A stretch of 53,503 nt of DNA from Cryomorphaceae bacterium (GCA_003565555.1 PXBH01000204.1:1-53503); one strand, 5' to 3'. Shown: positions 8,099 to 17,604, counted from the stretch's first letter. The notes: generated by a model not told the origin, from the letters alone. Translations and numbers: made by a program.

Positions 8099-9838
8099 TT
8101 ACTTCCATATACTGTTTTGCCCGAGGGCATGTTTCAAAATTATTCCCGCACCGATCACCGCCGAAGCACACCACGCCGCATCGGCCCATTCGGCCAAAAT
8201 GATTTTCCCGGTAAGGAAGAGTATACCATAGGTGAAGACCACGGCAGAAATCCAGCTTACAAAGAGATAGAAGTTCGCACCTGTCGTTACGGAAGGGTCA
8301 TTTTCTGAAAATTTGCCGAATTTGCCGGGCCGTACCCTTCGGTAAAATCGGCTGAGCGTTTCGTCAGATTCCGGCGGCGTGAGGTAAGTGGCTGCCAGCC
8401 AAGCCACCGTGGTGAATGTCACTGTAAAGAAGAAGCTGCCCGGAAACGCTGCTCCGAGCAAATAATGCGCAGCAGCATATCCCACAAAAGGCGCTGCAGT
8501 ACCCGCGATCTCTGACCATGCGTTGATGCGCCACCAGTACCACCGCAATATTAAGACCGCCCCGAGTCCGGCACCGCATTCCAAAATAAATTGCCATACC
8601 CCGCTGATGCTGTTAATCATCAGGGTGATGAGCATGCCGGCGGCCATCAGGAGGAGGGTGACCGTTCGCGATGCGGATACATAGCTGCGTTGACTTCCGG
8701 AGGGCCGAATGAATCTTTTCCAAAAATCGTTGATCAGATACCCGGCTCCCCAGTTCAGCTGCGTGGATATGGTGCTCAGGTAGGCTGCGAGGAAAGCGGC
8801 GAGGAGCATACCCCGCAGACCGACGGGCAAAAAATCTTTCATGGCACGCACATAGCCAGTGCGCAGGGCGTCGCCCTCCAACTCCGGGTAAAGCACAAGT
8901 GCACAGAGGGCGGTGATGATCCAAGGCCACGGCCGCAGGCAGTAATGTGCGGTTTGGAAAAGCAGGGTGGCGTACACTGCACCGCGTTCGGTCTTGGTGC
9001 TCATCATCCGCTGGGCAATGTAGCCGCCTCCGCCGGGCTCCTGACCCGGGTACCAACTGCTCCACCACTGCACACCGATGTAGGCGAAAAAAGCACCGAA
9101 ACTCAGGGCGAGGGTCTCAGCGGCGGAATCCGATGCGCCGATTTCGGGAAAAAAATGAAAGGTGCTTTCGGGCAGGGCAGCTTTGAGGCCGCTCACACCG
9201 CCCACCTGCGGACTGTGAAGTACGATCACCGCCAAAATAGCCGTGCCCGTGACGGCGAGACAAAACTGCACCACGTCCGTTACCGCTACCCCCCAAATAC
9301 CCGACAGTGAGGTGTAAATCGCAGCCAGGAGCATCAGTGCGGCGATGAGTGCGTACGTCGTCAGCGGCTCAAGATCAAAAAATTCATTGAGGATGGTCAC
9401 CATGGCGAGGTTTACCCAGCCGATAATGAGGATATTCATAAAAAAACCCAGGTACACCGCCTTAAATCCGCGGAGAAATGCCGCGGGCCTACCCCCGTAG
9501 CGCAACTCGATAAATTCGATCTCTGTGAGAATGCCCGCGCGACGCCATAACTTGGCAAAGAAAAAAGTGGTGAGCATACCTCCCGCCAAAAAGCTCCACC
9601 AGAGCCAATTGCCGGCAATACCGCTTTCTCCGGTAAGTTCGGTGACGGCAAGCGGTGTATCCGCCGCAAAAGTAGTGGCCACCATGGACAGGCCCGCCAC
9701 CACCCAGGGCATAGACCGGTCACCGAGGAAAAAACTCTCCAAGCTTCCCGAAGCCCGCTTCCTGAAGTACAGGCCGATCAGTAAACTGAAAATCAGAAAA
9801 CCGGCAATAATCAACCAATCGACAAAGTGTAAGCTCAC
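8099..9838 (-). CDS. Sodium:solute symporter (SSS) family transporter
   Basis: A 579-aa inner-membrane protein with about 13-14 hydrophobic helices. The N-terminus VDWLIIAGFLIFSLLIGLYF and the segment GLSMVATTFAADTPLAVTE are typical of the SSS family, which couples uptake of sugars, amino acids or similar solutes to the sodium gradient. The substrate cannot be assigned from the sequence. The start is a GTG (9836-9838); the only nearby ATG, at 9841-9843, is out of frame and runs straight into a stop. The gene is transcribed away from priA. No catabolic genes lie beside it, so context gives no substrate hint. Confidence 0.9.
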   Translation of the reverse strand: MSLHFVDWLIIAGFLIFSLLIGLYFRKRASGSLESFFLGDRSMPWVVAGLSMVATTFAADTPLAVTELTGESGIAGNWLWWSFLAGGMLTTFFFAKLWRRAGILTEIEFIELRYGGRPAAFLRGFKAVYLGFFMNILIIGWVNLAMVTILNEFFDLEPLTTYALIAALMLLAAIYTSLSGIWGVAVTDVVQFCLAVTGTAILAVIVLHSPQVGGVSGLKAALPESTFHFFPEIGASDSAAETLALSFGAFFAYIGVQWWSSWYPGQEPGGGGYIAQRMMSTKTERGAVYATLLFQTAHYCLRPWPWIITALCALVLYPELEGDALRTGYVRAMKDFLPVGLRGMLLAAFLAAYLSTISTQLNWGAGYLINDFWKRFIRPSGSQRSYVSASRTVTLLLMAAGMLITLMINSISGVWQFILECGAGLGAVLILRWYWWRINAWSEIAGTAAPFVGYAAAHYLLGAAFPGSFFFTVTFTTVAWLAATYLTPPESDETLSRFYRRVRPGKFGKFSENDPSVTTGANFYLFVSWISAVVFTYGILFLTGKIILAEWADAAWCASAVIGAGIILKHALGQNSIWK

Positions 9839-9987
9839 GGCATAAAACAGGTCAGGGCATCAGCAAAGAAAGTACTTTGGAAACGCCCCTCGGACCACAC
9901 CGCTTAAATCTTGTCACGCTCCCCTGTGGGAAAGTCAATCTCCCGAGCGAACCGAAAATTCTGCCGTGTTTTTCGCTGCGCTTGCCT

Positions 9988-9995
9988 TACCTTCG
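9988..9995 (+). promoter_or_regulatory. -7 promoter element of priA
   Basis: TACCTTCG, the TAnnTTCG variant of the Bacteroidota -7 box, lies 9 bp before GTG 10005. It supports that GTG over the GTG at 9966. Confidence 0.5.
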
Positions 9996-10004
9996 TCGGT
10001 ATCC

Positions 10005-12488
10005 GTGAAGACTTTTTTTGCCGAAATCATCTTGCCGCTGGCGCTGCCCAACACCTTTACTTACAGGCTCCCGAGAAATATGGAGGCCTTTGCCGAACCG
10101 GGTATGCGCGTGGTAGTTCCGTTCGGAAAAAAGACGAAGCTGCTCACGGGGATCGTATATGAAATCCATGAGCGCGCACCCCGTGAGCGGTCCGTGAAGT
10201 ACATTGATGCCCTGCTCGACAACTTTCCCGTGGTCACTGAACGTCAACTGCGTTTCTGGGATTGGCTCGCTGCGTATTACATGTGTACGCGGGGAGAGGT
10301 ACTCGCGGCGGCACTTCCCGCGGGCCTCAGGTTGAGCAGCGAGAGCAGATACATTATCAATCCGGCATTCGACGGAGATTTGGATGAATTTTCCGAGCGG
10401 GAGATCGGCCTTATTGAGGCGCTTTCCGCGCGTGAGGTGATGACAGCCGATGAGGTTTCCGATTTTTTGGAAATAAAAACGGTACAGCCCATATTGAAAA
10501 AGTTGCTGGAATCCGGTGCTGTCCTGATTTTTGAAGACCTCAGGGAAAAGTACAAGCCGAAGAAGGAGACTTTTGTGCGCCTCGCCCCCGGATGTTCGGA
10601 TGAGGACGGACTTCGGGCGGCTTTTGACAGCCTCGAGCGGGCTCCCAAGCAGCTGGAGGTGCTCATGACTTTCGTGCAGCTCACGGGTGCTTACCGCGGC
10701 GGTGAGGCGGAGCTGAAGGCGGGTGTGCTGCGCAAGCATGCGGGATGCTCAGGCGCGGTGATCAAAGCAATTTCCCGAAAGGGTATTTTTGAAACAGAGG
10801 AGCGCCAAACGGACCGTATTCGCCCGGACGCCGCCGATCCCGATGCCCGATTGGTCCTCAGCCCCGCCCAGCAAGCCGCGGATGCCGGGATCGAAGCCGC
10901 ATTTTCCGAAAGGAGAAAAACAGGCAAAAATCCCGTAGTGCTGCTGGAAGGAGTGACCGGAAGCGGCAAAACCGAGATTTATATCAAGCGCATCAAGGAT
11001 GAACTGGACGCGGGGCGACAGGTGCTCTACCTGCTTCCCGAAATCGCACTGACCACCCAAATCATTTTAAGGCTGCAGCGCTATTTCGGTGAGAAAACAG
11101 TGGTGTACCATTCCCGCTTCAATCAGAACGAACGCGTGGAAGTATGGCAAAAGGTCAGAAAAAACAATGCCGGACAGGGCTGCGTGGTGCTGGGAGCGCG
11201 AAGTGCTGTATTTCTTCCCTTCAACAGTCTCGGACTGGTCATTGTGGATGAAGAGCATGAAACATCCTTTAAGCAATTCGACCCGGCTCCGCGCTACAAC
11301 GCGAGAGATGCGGCCATTCTGCTGGGTAGTCTCTTTGACATTCCGATACTGCTCGGCTCGGCTACGCCCTCCGTGGAGTCGCTCTACAATGCAGAGAAGG
11401 GTAAGTACGCGCGGGTCTCGCTCTCGGAGCGCTACGGCGGAATCGCCCTTCCGGAAATAGTGCCTGCCCTGCTCAACCGGCAAACGGCGCCTTCGGGGTA
11501 TTTCACAACGGCCCTGATCGAACACATGGAAAGGGCCCTTCAGCGGAAGGAGCAGGTGATTCTCTTTCAGAACAGACGCGGGTATGCCCCTGTGCTGGTC
11601 TGTGAAAGTTGCGGATGGAGCCCCGAATGTGTGCGGTGTGATGTCTCCGCTACCTACCACAAAGCGGCCGATCGGCTGGTTTGTCACTACTGCGGAAACA
11701 AGTACAACCTGCCTCCGGTATGTCCGTCTTGCGGCAGCCATAAGCTGAAGCTCGCGGGATTCGGCACGGAGCGCATTGAGGAGGAGTTGCCCGTCTTTTT
11801 TCCCGACGCGAAAACAGCACGACTCGACTATGACAGCACCCGATCGAAGTACGCTTACCTGCGGATATTGTCAGATTTTGAGGACCGAAATACCGATATC
11901 CTCATCGGTACTCAGATGGTCACAAAAGGACTTGACTTTGACGGGGTGAGCACCGTGGGTATTCTCAACGCGGATTTACTTTTGAAATATCCCGACTTCA
12001 GGGCCACCGAGCGCGCCTTTCAGCTCATCACCCAAGTGGCGGGCCGCGCAGGTCGACGCGGGAAGCGGGGCAAGGTATTCGTCCAAACCCGAGAACCTGA
12101 CAGTTTGGTTATGCAGCGCATCATCGCGGGTGACTATGCCTCCGTATACCGCGACGAAATTGCCGAACGCCGTCAATACGGATACCCACCCTTTACCCGC
12201 CTTATCCTGCTCACCCTCAAGCACCTCGAAGTCGAATTGATCGATTTATCTGCTGCCGGCCTGGCGGCGGAGCTGCGTACTTTTTTGCCTGAGTCGTCCG
12301 TGCTCGGCCCCGAATATCCGCACGTAGCGCGGATCAAAAACCGCTACCACAAGCAGATCATGTTGAAGATTACTCCCGATATGGCTTTGTCGGAAACCAA
12401 ACGCCGCATCCGCGACCTCACGGGAGCCTTCTTCGCACGAAAGGAATTCAGGGCGGTGCGACTGAGCATCGACGTTGATCCTTATTGA
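10005..12488 (+). CDS. priA: Primosomal replication restart helicase PriA
   Basis: PriA (about 827 aa from the chosen start) is a 3'-to-5' DNA helicase that reloads the replisome on stalled or recombination forks. The N-terminal 3'-DNA-end-binding domain begins FFAEIILPLALPNTFTYRLP. The helicase core has Walker A GVTGSGKTE and the DEEH box (VIVDEEHE). A zinc-binding insert follows with paired cysteines (CESCGW…CVRC…CHYC…CPSC), eight in total as in the family. Motif VI QVAGRAGRRGK is present. GTG 10005 is preferred to GTG 9966 because a -7 box lies at 9988-9995 and because family members begin just before the FAEI segment. The acyltransferase gene follows after 67 bp with its own box. Confidence 0.96.
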   Translation: MKTFFAEIILPLALPNTFTYRLPRNMEAFAEPGMRVVVPFGKKTKLLTGIVYEIHERAPRERSVKYIDALLDNFPVVTERQLRFWDWLAAYYMCTRGEVLAAALPAGLRLSSESRYIINPAFDGDLDEFSEREIGLIEALSAREVMTADEVSDFLEIKTVQPILKKLLESGAVLIFEDLREKYKPKKETFVRLAPGCSDEDGLRAAFDSLERAPKQLEVLMTFVQLTGAYRGGEAELKAGVLRKHAGCSGAVIKAISRKGIFETEERQTDRIRPDAADPDARLVLSPAQQAADAGIEAAFSERRKTGKNPVVLLEGVTGSGKTEIYIKRIKDELDAGRQVLYLLPEIALTTQIILRLQRYFGEKTVVYHSRFNQNERVEVWQKVRKNNAGQGCVVLGARSAVFLPFNSLGLVIVDEEHETSFKQFDPAPRYNARDAAILLGSLFDIPILLGSATPSVESLYNAEKGKYARVSLSERYGGIALPEIVPALLNRQTAPSGYFTTALIEHMERALQRKEQVILFQNRRGYAPVLVCESCGWSPECVRCDVSATYHKAADRLVCHYCGNKYNLPPVCPSCGSHKLKLAGFGTERIEEELPVFFPDAKTARLDYDSTRSKYAYLRILSDFEDRNTDILIGTQMVTKGLDFDGVSTVGILNADLLLKYPDFRATERAFQLITQVAGRAGRRGKRGKVFVQTREPDSLVMQRIIAGDYASVYRDEIAERRQYGYPPFTRLILLTLKHLEVELIDLSAAGLAAELRTFLPESSVLGPEYPHVARIKNRYHKQIMLKITPDMALSETKRRIRDLTGAFFARKEFRAVRLSIDVDPY

Positions 12489-12529
12489 CGTTGGTTTACT
12501 GAGCAGTCCATGCAGAGCACATTTCTGCG

Positions 12530-12537
12530 TATCTTCG
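12530..12537 (+). promoter_or_regulatory. -7 promoter element of the acyltransferase gene
   Basis: TATCTTCG (TAnnTTCG form) lies 18 bp before the GTG start at 12556, after the priA stop. Confidence 0.45.
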
Positions 12538-12555
12538 CAGGGCTAATTTTTTCGG

Positions 12556-13314
12556 GTGAAAAATATTTTCGGTCAGTGGATATTCTTGAAATATCTCATC
12601 ATTTCGGTGGCGGGGTTTTTCACTTGGCCGCGTTTTACCTGGACCAATAAGTCCGTGATTGCCGGCATGGATGTGCTGCGAAGGCTGCCGGAAAAAAAGG
12701 TGCTCTTCGTGTCAAATCACCAAACTTATTTTGCGGATGTGGCATTGATGTACCACGCATTCAGCGCTGCAAAATGGAACATGAGGCGAGGTATTCGCAA
12801 TCCGCTTTACCTCTTCGCGCCGAGGTTGAATGTGTATTATGTGGCCGCGCGAGAGACCATGCAGAGCGGCATCATCCCAAAGCTCTTTGCTTATGCCGGT
12901 GCCATTACCGTGCAACGCACCTGGCGCGAAGCCGGCAAGGAGATATCCAGAGATGTGAACCTCACCGATACGGAGCGTATCGGTCAGGCCATCGGCTCGG
13001 GCTGGGTGGTGACTTTTCCGCAAGGTACCACCAAGGCTTTTGAACGGGGCCGCAAGGGCACGGCGCACATCATTAAGCAGTACCGTCCTTTGGTGGTTCC
13101 TGTAAATATCGACGGGTTTCGCAGGGCCTTTGACAAGAAAGGCCTCAACATTAAGGTACGTGACTCATTACTCACCATGAAAATATATCCGCCGCTCGAT
13201 ATCGACTATGAGGCGGAACCCGAGGTAATTCTGTCTCAAGTGATGCGTGCCATCAAGCAGAGTACGGAGTTTATCAATGTACCTCCGCCCAAATCTTACG
13301 AGGGAGAAAAATAG
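12556..13314 (+). CDS. PlsC-like 1-acyl-glycerol-3-phosphate acyltransferase
   Basis: A 252-aa membrane-associated acyltransferase of the PlsC/LPLAT family, expected to add a second acyl chain to lysophosphatidic acid in phospholipid synthesis. Block I reads SNHQTYFAD, in which five rather than the canonical four residues separate His and Asp. Block III reads VTFPQGTT in place of the usual FPEGTR, and the basic patch KAFERGRKG follows. One N-terminal hydrophobic helix could anchor it. The start is a GTG at 12556. The gene ends before a bidirectional terminator at 13347-13374. The altered blocks may mean a different acyl acceptor; the assignment to phosphatidic acid synthesis is by family. Confidence 0.87.
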   Translation: MKNIFGQWIFLKYLIISVAGFFTWPRFTWTNKSVIAGMDVLRRLPEKKVLFVSNHQTYFADVALMYHAFSAAKWNMRRGIRNPLYLFAPRLNVYYVAARETMQSGIIPKLFAYAGAITVQRTWREAGKEISRDVNLTDTERIGQAIGSGWVVTFPQGTTKAFERGRKGTAHIIKQYRPLVVPVNIDGFRRAFDKKGLNIKVRDSLLTMKIYPPLDIDYEAEPEVILSQVMRAIKQSTEFINVPPPKSYEGEK

Positions 13315-13346
13315 CGGGATCGAATCCGGGAAACCGGTCTGCCGCG

Positions 13347-13374
13347 AAAAAGCCCCGCAGAGCGGGGCCTTTTT
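13347..13374. terminator. Bidirectional terminator between the acyltransferase and GAPDH genes
   Basis: Perfect 7-bp GC stem GCCCCGC (13352-13358)/GCGGGGC (13362-13368) with a 3-nt loop. It is flanked by an A-run on the left and CTTTTT on the right, so it serves both converging genes. Confidence 0.88.
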
Positions 13375-13417
13375 ACAGAACCAAAACGAAAGGGTCTTGT
13401 CGCGACCCGAAAAAAAA

Positions 13418-14890
13418 TCAGTAGTAGTGCAGACGCCGCACTTTCGCGACGTATTTACCGAGACGGATCACCTGCTTGGTATAGCCGTACTCATTGTCGT
13501 ACCACACGTAGAGCACCACGTTTTTCTTGTCGGGATGGATCAGCGTAGCGGGACTGTCAAATACGGAGCAACAAGTGTCACCTACAATATCACTCGAAAC
13601 AAGTTCGGGCTCAATGCTGTACTTGATTTGGTTGACCAAATCACCACTCAATGCCGCGTCTTTCACCACTTCGTTGATCTCTTCAACGGAGGTTTCTCTT
13701 TTAAGCGTAAGGCTCATGATGGCCAGTGATCCGTTGGGCACGGGTACGCGCACCGCATTGGCGGTGAGTTTATCGGCGAGACTCGGGATCACTTTCACAA
13801 TGGCTTTGCCCGCCCCCGTTTCCGTGATGACCATATTCACTGCGGCCGATCTTCCGCGACGTTCCTTTTTGTGGAAATTATCCAGTAGGTTTTGATCGTT
13901 GGTATAGGCGTGTACTGTTTCGATATGTCCCTTTTCCACACCGAATTTATTTTCGATCACGTGGAGCACGGTGCTGATGGCATTGGTAGTGCAGGAAGCA
14001 GCCGAGTAGATGTCCTCATCCTCGATATTGAGCCCGAGGTGGTTCACTCCGTATACTACATTCGGAATTTCTTTTCCCGGAGCTGTCAGAATTACCTTGC
14101 TGATTCCCTTTGACTTCAGGTGGAGGCTGAGGGCATCGCGGTCGCGGAAGGCACCGGTGTTGTCAATCAGCAAAGCCTTGCTGATACCGTAGTCTTCATA
14201 ATTGATTTGATCGGGGCTCGGTGCCTCGATCATTTTCACGATTTGACCGTTGATGATCAATGCTTTGCGATCCAGGTCAGGAACCACCGTTCCGGGGAAT
14301 GAGCCGTGCACCGAGTCCATGCGAAGCAGATTCGCCCGCTTGATGATTTCCTCGTCGTTCACGCGGCGCGTTACGATGGCCTTCAGCCGCAGCTGCTGAC
14401 CTTTTCCGAACTGCTGAATCAGCTCACGTGCCGCGAGCCTGCCGATTCGGCCGAATCCGTAAAGCACGACATCCCGAGGTTCCGAATCGCGGGCGTCTTC
14501 AGCGCCTTCCATATGCCCGATTTTGCTGTGGATAAATGCAGTCATGGAAGAGTGGTTGTTTTTCTCCTCCAGCCATTCGGCGGAAAGACGGCCCACATCA
14601 ATTTTTGCGGGGGGCAAATCGAAGGTCAAAAGCTTTTTGGCAATCGCACTTGTGGCAAAAATGTCGATGGGTTTCTTCACCACATCGGCGGCGTATTTGT
14701 GCAATTTCAGCACCTCACTCACGCTGGTGTCGAGGAGGTGGTTTCTAAACAAAACAAGCTCTACCGATTTGTGGTAGAGCAAGTTTCCTACTGCAGAGAT
14801 CAGGTCGACCGCTGCCATCTCTTTGCTGATCCAGGTCTCGAGCTCCTTATTGTAGGTAGCCCTGCCTGCACTCAAGAGGTCAGTTGACAT
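13418..14890 (-). CDS. gap: Glyceraldehyde-3-phosphate dehydrogenase, long form
   Basis: A 490-aa enzyme that oxidises glyceraldehyde-3-phosphate to 1,3-bisphosphoglycerate with NAD(P) in glycolysis/gluconeogenesis. The NAD-binding motif VLYGFGRIGR is at about residues 143-150, the catalytic cysteine sits in SAASCTTNA at about 300, and the partner histidine is in ETVHAYTNDQ. About 125 helical residues precede the Rossmann fold; ordinary GAPDHs of about 335 aa lack them. Such long forms occur in Bacteroidota, but the role of the extension is not known to me. The gene ends at the shared terminator at 13347-13374. Confidence 0.94.
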   Translation of the reverse strand: MSTDLLSAGRATYNKELETWISKEMAAVDLISAVGNLLYHKSVELVLFRNHLLDTSVSEVLKLHKYAADVVKKPIDIFATSAIAKKLLTFDLPPAKIDVGRLSAEWLEEKNNHSSMTAFIHSKIGHMEGAEDARDSEPRDVVLYGFGRIGRLAARELIQQFGKGQQLRLKAIVTRRVNDEEIIKRANLLRMDSVHGSFPGTVVPDLDRKALIINGQIVKMIEAPSPDQINYEDYGISKALLIDNTGAFRDRDALSLHLKSKGISKVILTAPGKEIPNVVYGVNHLGLNIEDEDIYSAASCTTNAISTVLHVIENKFGVEKGHIETVHAYTNDQNLLDNFHKKERRGRSAAVNMVITETGAGKAIVKVIPSLADKLTANAVRVPVPNGSLAIMSLTLKRETSVEEINEVVKDAALSGDLVNQIKYSIEPELVSSDIVGDTCCSVFDSPATLIHPDKKNVVLYVWYDNEYGYTKQVIRLGKYVAKVRRLHYY

Positions 14891-14967
14891 GTGTGTTGGA
14901 TGGTTTGATGGTGGTTGAAAAATAGGTGAGCGTAGGGAAGGGCGGTAAAAAAGGGCAAACCCCGGAA

Positions 14968-15831
14968 TTAACCGAGGTATGCCTTGAGGTGTTTGCTGCG
15001 CGATGAGTGGCGCAGGCGTCGAATAGCTTTTTCCTTGATTTGGCGAACGCGTTCACGTGTGAGTCCGAAACGATCTCCGATCTCTTCCAAAGTGAGGCCG
15101 TGCTTCATCCCGATTCCGTAAAACAGGCGAATGACCTCGCGCTCTTTTTCCGTCAGGGTGGAAAGTGAGCGCTCAATCTCTTGTACCAAACTTTCGTTGA
15201 GCAGGAAAGTGTCGGCATTGGGAGAGTCATCGTTCACCATCACATCCAAGAGGGAGGAACTGTCATCTTCGGTAAAAGGGGCATCCACGGACACGTGACG
15301 GCCCGAAACCTTGAGGGAATCAGCCACTTTCTCGGCGGGAATGTCCAATGCATTGGCAATTTCCTCAATGGTGGGCGGACGGTCGTACTCCTGTTCGAGC
15401 TTCGCGAACATCTTGTTGATCTTATTCAGTGAGCCGACTTGGTTCAGCGGCAGGCGCACAATACGGGACTGCTCGGCCAAAGCCTGAAGAATACTTTGCC
15501 GGATCCACCATACGGCGTAAGAGATGAATTTGAAACCCCGCGTCTCGTCAAAGCGTTGAGCGGCTTTGATAAGGCCCAAGTTTCCTTCATTAATAAGGTC
15601 GGGAAGGGACAGTCCTTGGTTTTGATATTGTTTGGAAACGGAAACCACAAACCTCAAATTGGCTCTGGTGAGTTTTTCCAGAGCGGCTTGGTCGCCTTTC
15701 TTGATCCTCTGAGCCAGCTCTACTTCTTCCTCCGCCGTGATCAGGTCCTCCCTGCCTATCTCCTGAAGGTATTTGTCAAGGGATTGACTTTCACGATTCG
15801 TTATGCTCTTGGTGATCTTTAGTTGTCTCAT
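14968..15831 (-). CDS. rpoD: Primary RNA polymerase sigma factor (RpoD/SigA)
   Basis: A 287-aa sigma-70 factor with the compact layout of Bacteroidota housekeeping sigmas. Region 1.1 is absent, region 1.2 begins [12 protein letters not shown], regions 2.1-2.4 include [17 protein letters not shown] and the -10 recognition helix [13 protein letters not shown], region 3 follows, and region 4.2 ends [20 protein letters not shown]. It directs transcription from the TTTG/TAnnTTTG promoters seen across this window. Its own promoter is a good match (15881-15912). It lies 77 bp downstream of GAPDH on the same strand, with no clear terminator between. Confidence 0.96.
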   Translation of the reverse strand: MRQLKITKSITNRESQSLDKYLQEIGREDLITAEEEVELAQRIKKGDQAALEKLTRANLRFVVSVSKQYQNQGLSLPDLINEGNLGLIKAAQRFDETRGFKFISYAVWWIRQSILQALAEQSRIVRLPLNQVGSLNKINKMFAKLEQEYDRPPTIEEIANALDIPAEKVADSLKVSGRHVSVDAPFTEDDSSSLLDVMVNDDSPNADTFLLNESLVQEIERSLSTLTEKEREVIRLFYGIGMKHGLTLEEIGDRFGLTRERVRQIKEKAIRRLRHSSRSKHLKAYLG

Positions 15832-15880
15832 GTTCTTTTTTAACGTTACGGTTTTTGACCTTCAGGCGAAAAAATTTCCG

Positions 15881-15912
15881 CAAAGGTACTTCAATGGGCG
15901 TCAAAAGCCAAA
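15881..15912 (-). promoter_or_regulatory. Promoter of rpoD, both boxes visible
   Basis: On the minus strand TTTG (15912-15909), a 20-bp spacer and TACCTTTG (15888-15881) match both Bacteroidota promoter elements. The -7 box ends 49 bp before the rpoD start. This is the best two-box promoter in the window. Confidence 0.7.
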
Positions 15913-15956
15913 TGCGCAGCATTTCTGCCCGGATATTCAGCGGTCATTCAAATAAA

Positions 15957-15991
15957 GAAAGCGAGACGGCTCGTTTGCCGTCATCGCTTTC
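15957..15991 (-). terminator. Large hairpin terminator downstream of the HtrA gene
   Basis: A 14-bp stem with one bulged base (15957-15970 with 15977-15991) and a 6-nt loop. On the minus strand it is followed by a T-rich stretch (TTTATTTG). It lies 100 bp after the HtrA stop and just before the rpoD promoter, so it probably insulates rpoD from HtrA transcription. Confidence 0.65.
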
Positions 15992-16090
15992 AGAATTCAA
16001 AATATTGTACGAGAAGTTGTTGGATTGGGATGAATCGATGTTTACGGTTTCGATTTGGATCTCGCAGGTTTATTTTGAATTTAAAGCAGT

Positions 16091-17539
16091 TTACAATCCG
16101 AGGCCAAAATAGTCGGGGGTGCCGTCGGCATGAACCCCTTCTATCAGTACGCCTCCCTCTTTTGAGCGCAGTGTTAAGTATACATCCTCCGGAGAGTCTA
16201 CGGGTTGCTTATCAATGTGCGTGATGACGAATCCTATTTTCAACCCGGCTTTCCTGAGTTTGCCGTCGGTAAGTTCGCTTATTTTTACGCCATTTCCAAT
16301 CTTCAGACGCTCTTTTTCTTTCTCCCCGATGAAGTCAAAAGTGCCTCCGAAAACGGTATTTTTTTCAAATTCAGCCTTTTTCCCGATGTCTGTATTGCCG
16401 TATCTGTCGCGCAAAACAATATCAAATTTTTCCGACTTGCTTCCGCGCAATACTTTTACCTCAATGCGGTCTCCCGGACGGTGCTTTCCGATCTGCTCCT
16501 GCAGTTCTGTTACGTTGCGGATTTTCCGACCTTCCACCGCCGTGATGATGTCGCCGGCTTTCATACCGCGCTCTTCAGCGGCACCACCCTCGATCAATCC
16601 GTTTACCAATACGCCTTCTGTAACGCTGAGCTTGTTTTCCAGCACTGTGGCCGCGTCGAGGTTTGCTATGTTCACCCCGATGTAGGCACGTTGTACCTTA
16701 CCGTATTCCAGAAGGTCGGCGGTTACTTTCTGCACGATGCTCACAGGTATGGCAAAGCTGTACCCGCTGTAAGATCCTGTACGTGATGCGATGGCCGTAT
16801 TAATTCCTACAAGTTCTCCGCGGCTGTTTACCAAAGCACCGCCGCTGTTTCCCGGATTTACGGCCGCATCTGTTTGAATAAAGGACTCCAGCGGAAAGGC
16901 ATCCTGACTCGGATCATAGCCCAAAATATTGATGTTCCTGGCTTTGGCACTTACAATTCCGGCGGTTACCGTGCTCGTCAAATTGAAAGGATTTCCGACG
17001 GCCAATACCCACTCGCCTACCTGAAGAAAGTCACTGTCGCCTAAAATGATAGAGGGCAACCCTTGATCTTCTATTTTGAGCACGGCCAAATCGGTAGAGG
17101 GATCAGCTCCGATCAATCGCGCTTGATAGGTGCGGTTGTCATTGGTGGTTACCTCAATTTCGGCGGCATTGTCGATGACGTGGTTGTTTGTCACGATGTA
17201 GCCGTCACCGCTGATGATCACCCCTGATCCTGCAGCGCGCTGCTGCTGTGAATAATAGCGTTCTCCACCGAAGAATTGGCTCCAGGGGTTATAATATTGT
17301 TTGGGTTGAGATTTGGTCTTCACATGCACCACGGCGTCCAAGGACACCCGTGCCGCTTCCACAAAATCAGGCGCCTCGGCGGCCCCGTAAACGGCCGGAC
17401 TGCCGGCGAGCTGAATCACCGGGGCGTGGCGCTCCCCGACCGGTCCGCTCGCGGGCTCAGGCGAGAAGCTGCCTGTGACAAACAGGGTAGTCATTCCTCC
17501 CAGAAAAGCCACAGCGAAAAGTTTTGCAATCTGCTTCAT
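16091..17539 (-). CDS. HtrA/Deg-family periplasmic serine protease
   Basis: A 482-aa envelope protease and chaperone that degrades misfolded periplasmic proteins. An N-terminal hydrophobic segment (about 5-22) exports or anchors it. The trypsin-like domain carries His120 (TNNHVIDN), Asp150 (STDLAVLKI) and Ser232 (NPGNSGGAL). Two PDZ domains follow: the first holds GVLVNGLIEGGAAEERGMKAGD, the second is shorter and C-terminal. The ATG at 17537-17539 is chosen. The frame stays open for about 650 bp further upstream, but that stretch runs over a plausible plus-strand lipoprotein gene and holds no signal peptide. An inverted repeat at 17570-17593 lies in the divergent intergenic region. Confidence 0.95.
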   Translation of the reverse strand: MKQIAKLFAVAFLGGMTTLFVTGSFSPEPASGPVGERHAPVIQLAGSPAVYGAAEAPDFVEAARVSLDAVVHVKTKSQPKQYYNPWSQFFGGERYYSQQQRAAGSGVIISGDGYIVTNNHVIDNAAEIEVTTNDNRTYQARLIGADPSTDLAVLKIEDQGLPSIILGDSDFLQVGEWVLAVGNPFNLTSTVTAGIVSAKARNINILGYDPSQDAFPLESFIQTDAAVNPGNSGGALVNSRGELVGINTAIASRTGSYSGYSFAIPVSIVQKVTADLLEYGKVQRAYIGVNIANLDAATVLENKLSVTEGVLVNGLIEGGAAEERGMKAGDIITAVEGRKIRNVTELQEQIGKHRPGDRIEVKVLRGSKSEKFDIVLRDRYGNTDIGKKAEFEKNTVFGGTFDFIGEKEKERLKIGNGVKISELTDGKLRKAGLKIGFVITHIDKQPVDSPEDVYLTLRSKEGGVLIEGVHADGTPDYFGLGL

Positions 17540-17569
17540 GATGTTTCTGATGTTTTGTAATTCTCGATC

Positions 17570-17593
17570 ATTCAACAGCACCTGCCGTTGAAT
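17570..17593. promoter_or_regulatory. Inverted repeat between divergent HtrA and lipoprotein genes
   Basis: ATTCAAC (17570-17576) and GTTGAAT (17587-17593) form a perfect 7-bp inverted repeat with a 10-bp centre. It lies 30 bp from the HtrA start and just ahead of the plus-strand -7 box at 17597-17604, where a regulator could act on both genes. The operator role is inference. Confidence 0.35.
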
Positions 17594-17596
17594 TCT

Positions 17597-17604
17597 TACT
17601 TTTG
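17597..17604 (+). promoter_or_regulatory. -7 promoter element of the lipoprotein-dapF operon
   Basis: TACTTTTG is an exact TAnnTTTG match. It ends 2 bp before a possible TTG start at 17607, so translation probably starts at the GTG at 17631 or 17646. Confidence 0.5.

Noticed and set aside
9966-10004. Upstream GTG start for PriA at 9966
   Set aside because: The first 13 residues would be translated across the -7 box at 9988-9995, and family members start just before the FAEIILPL segment.
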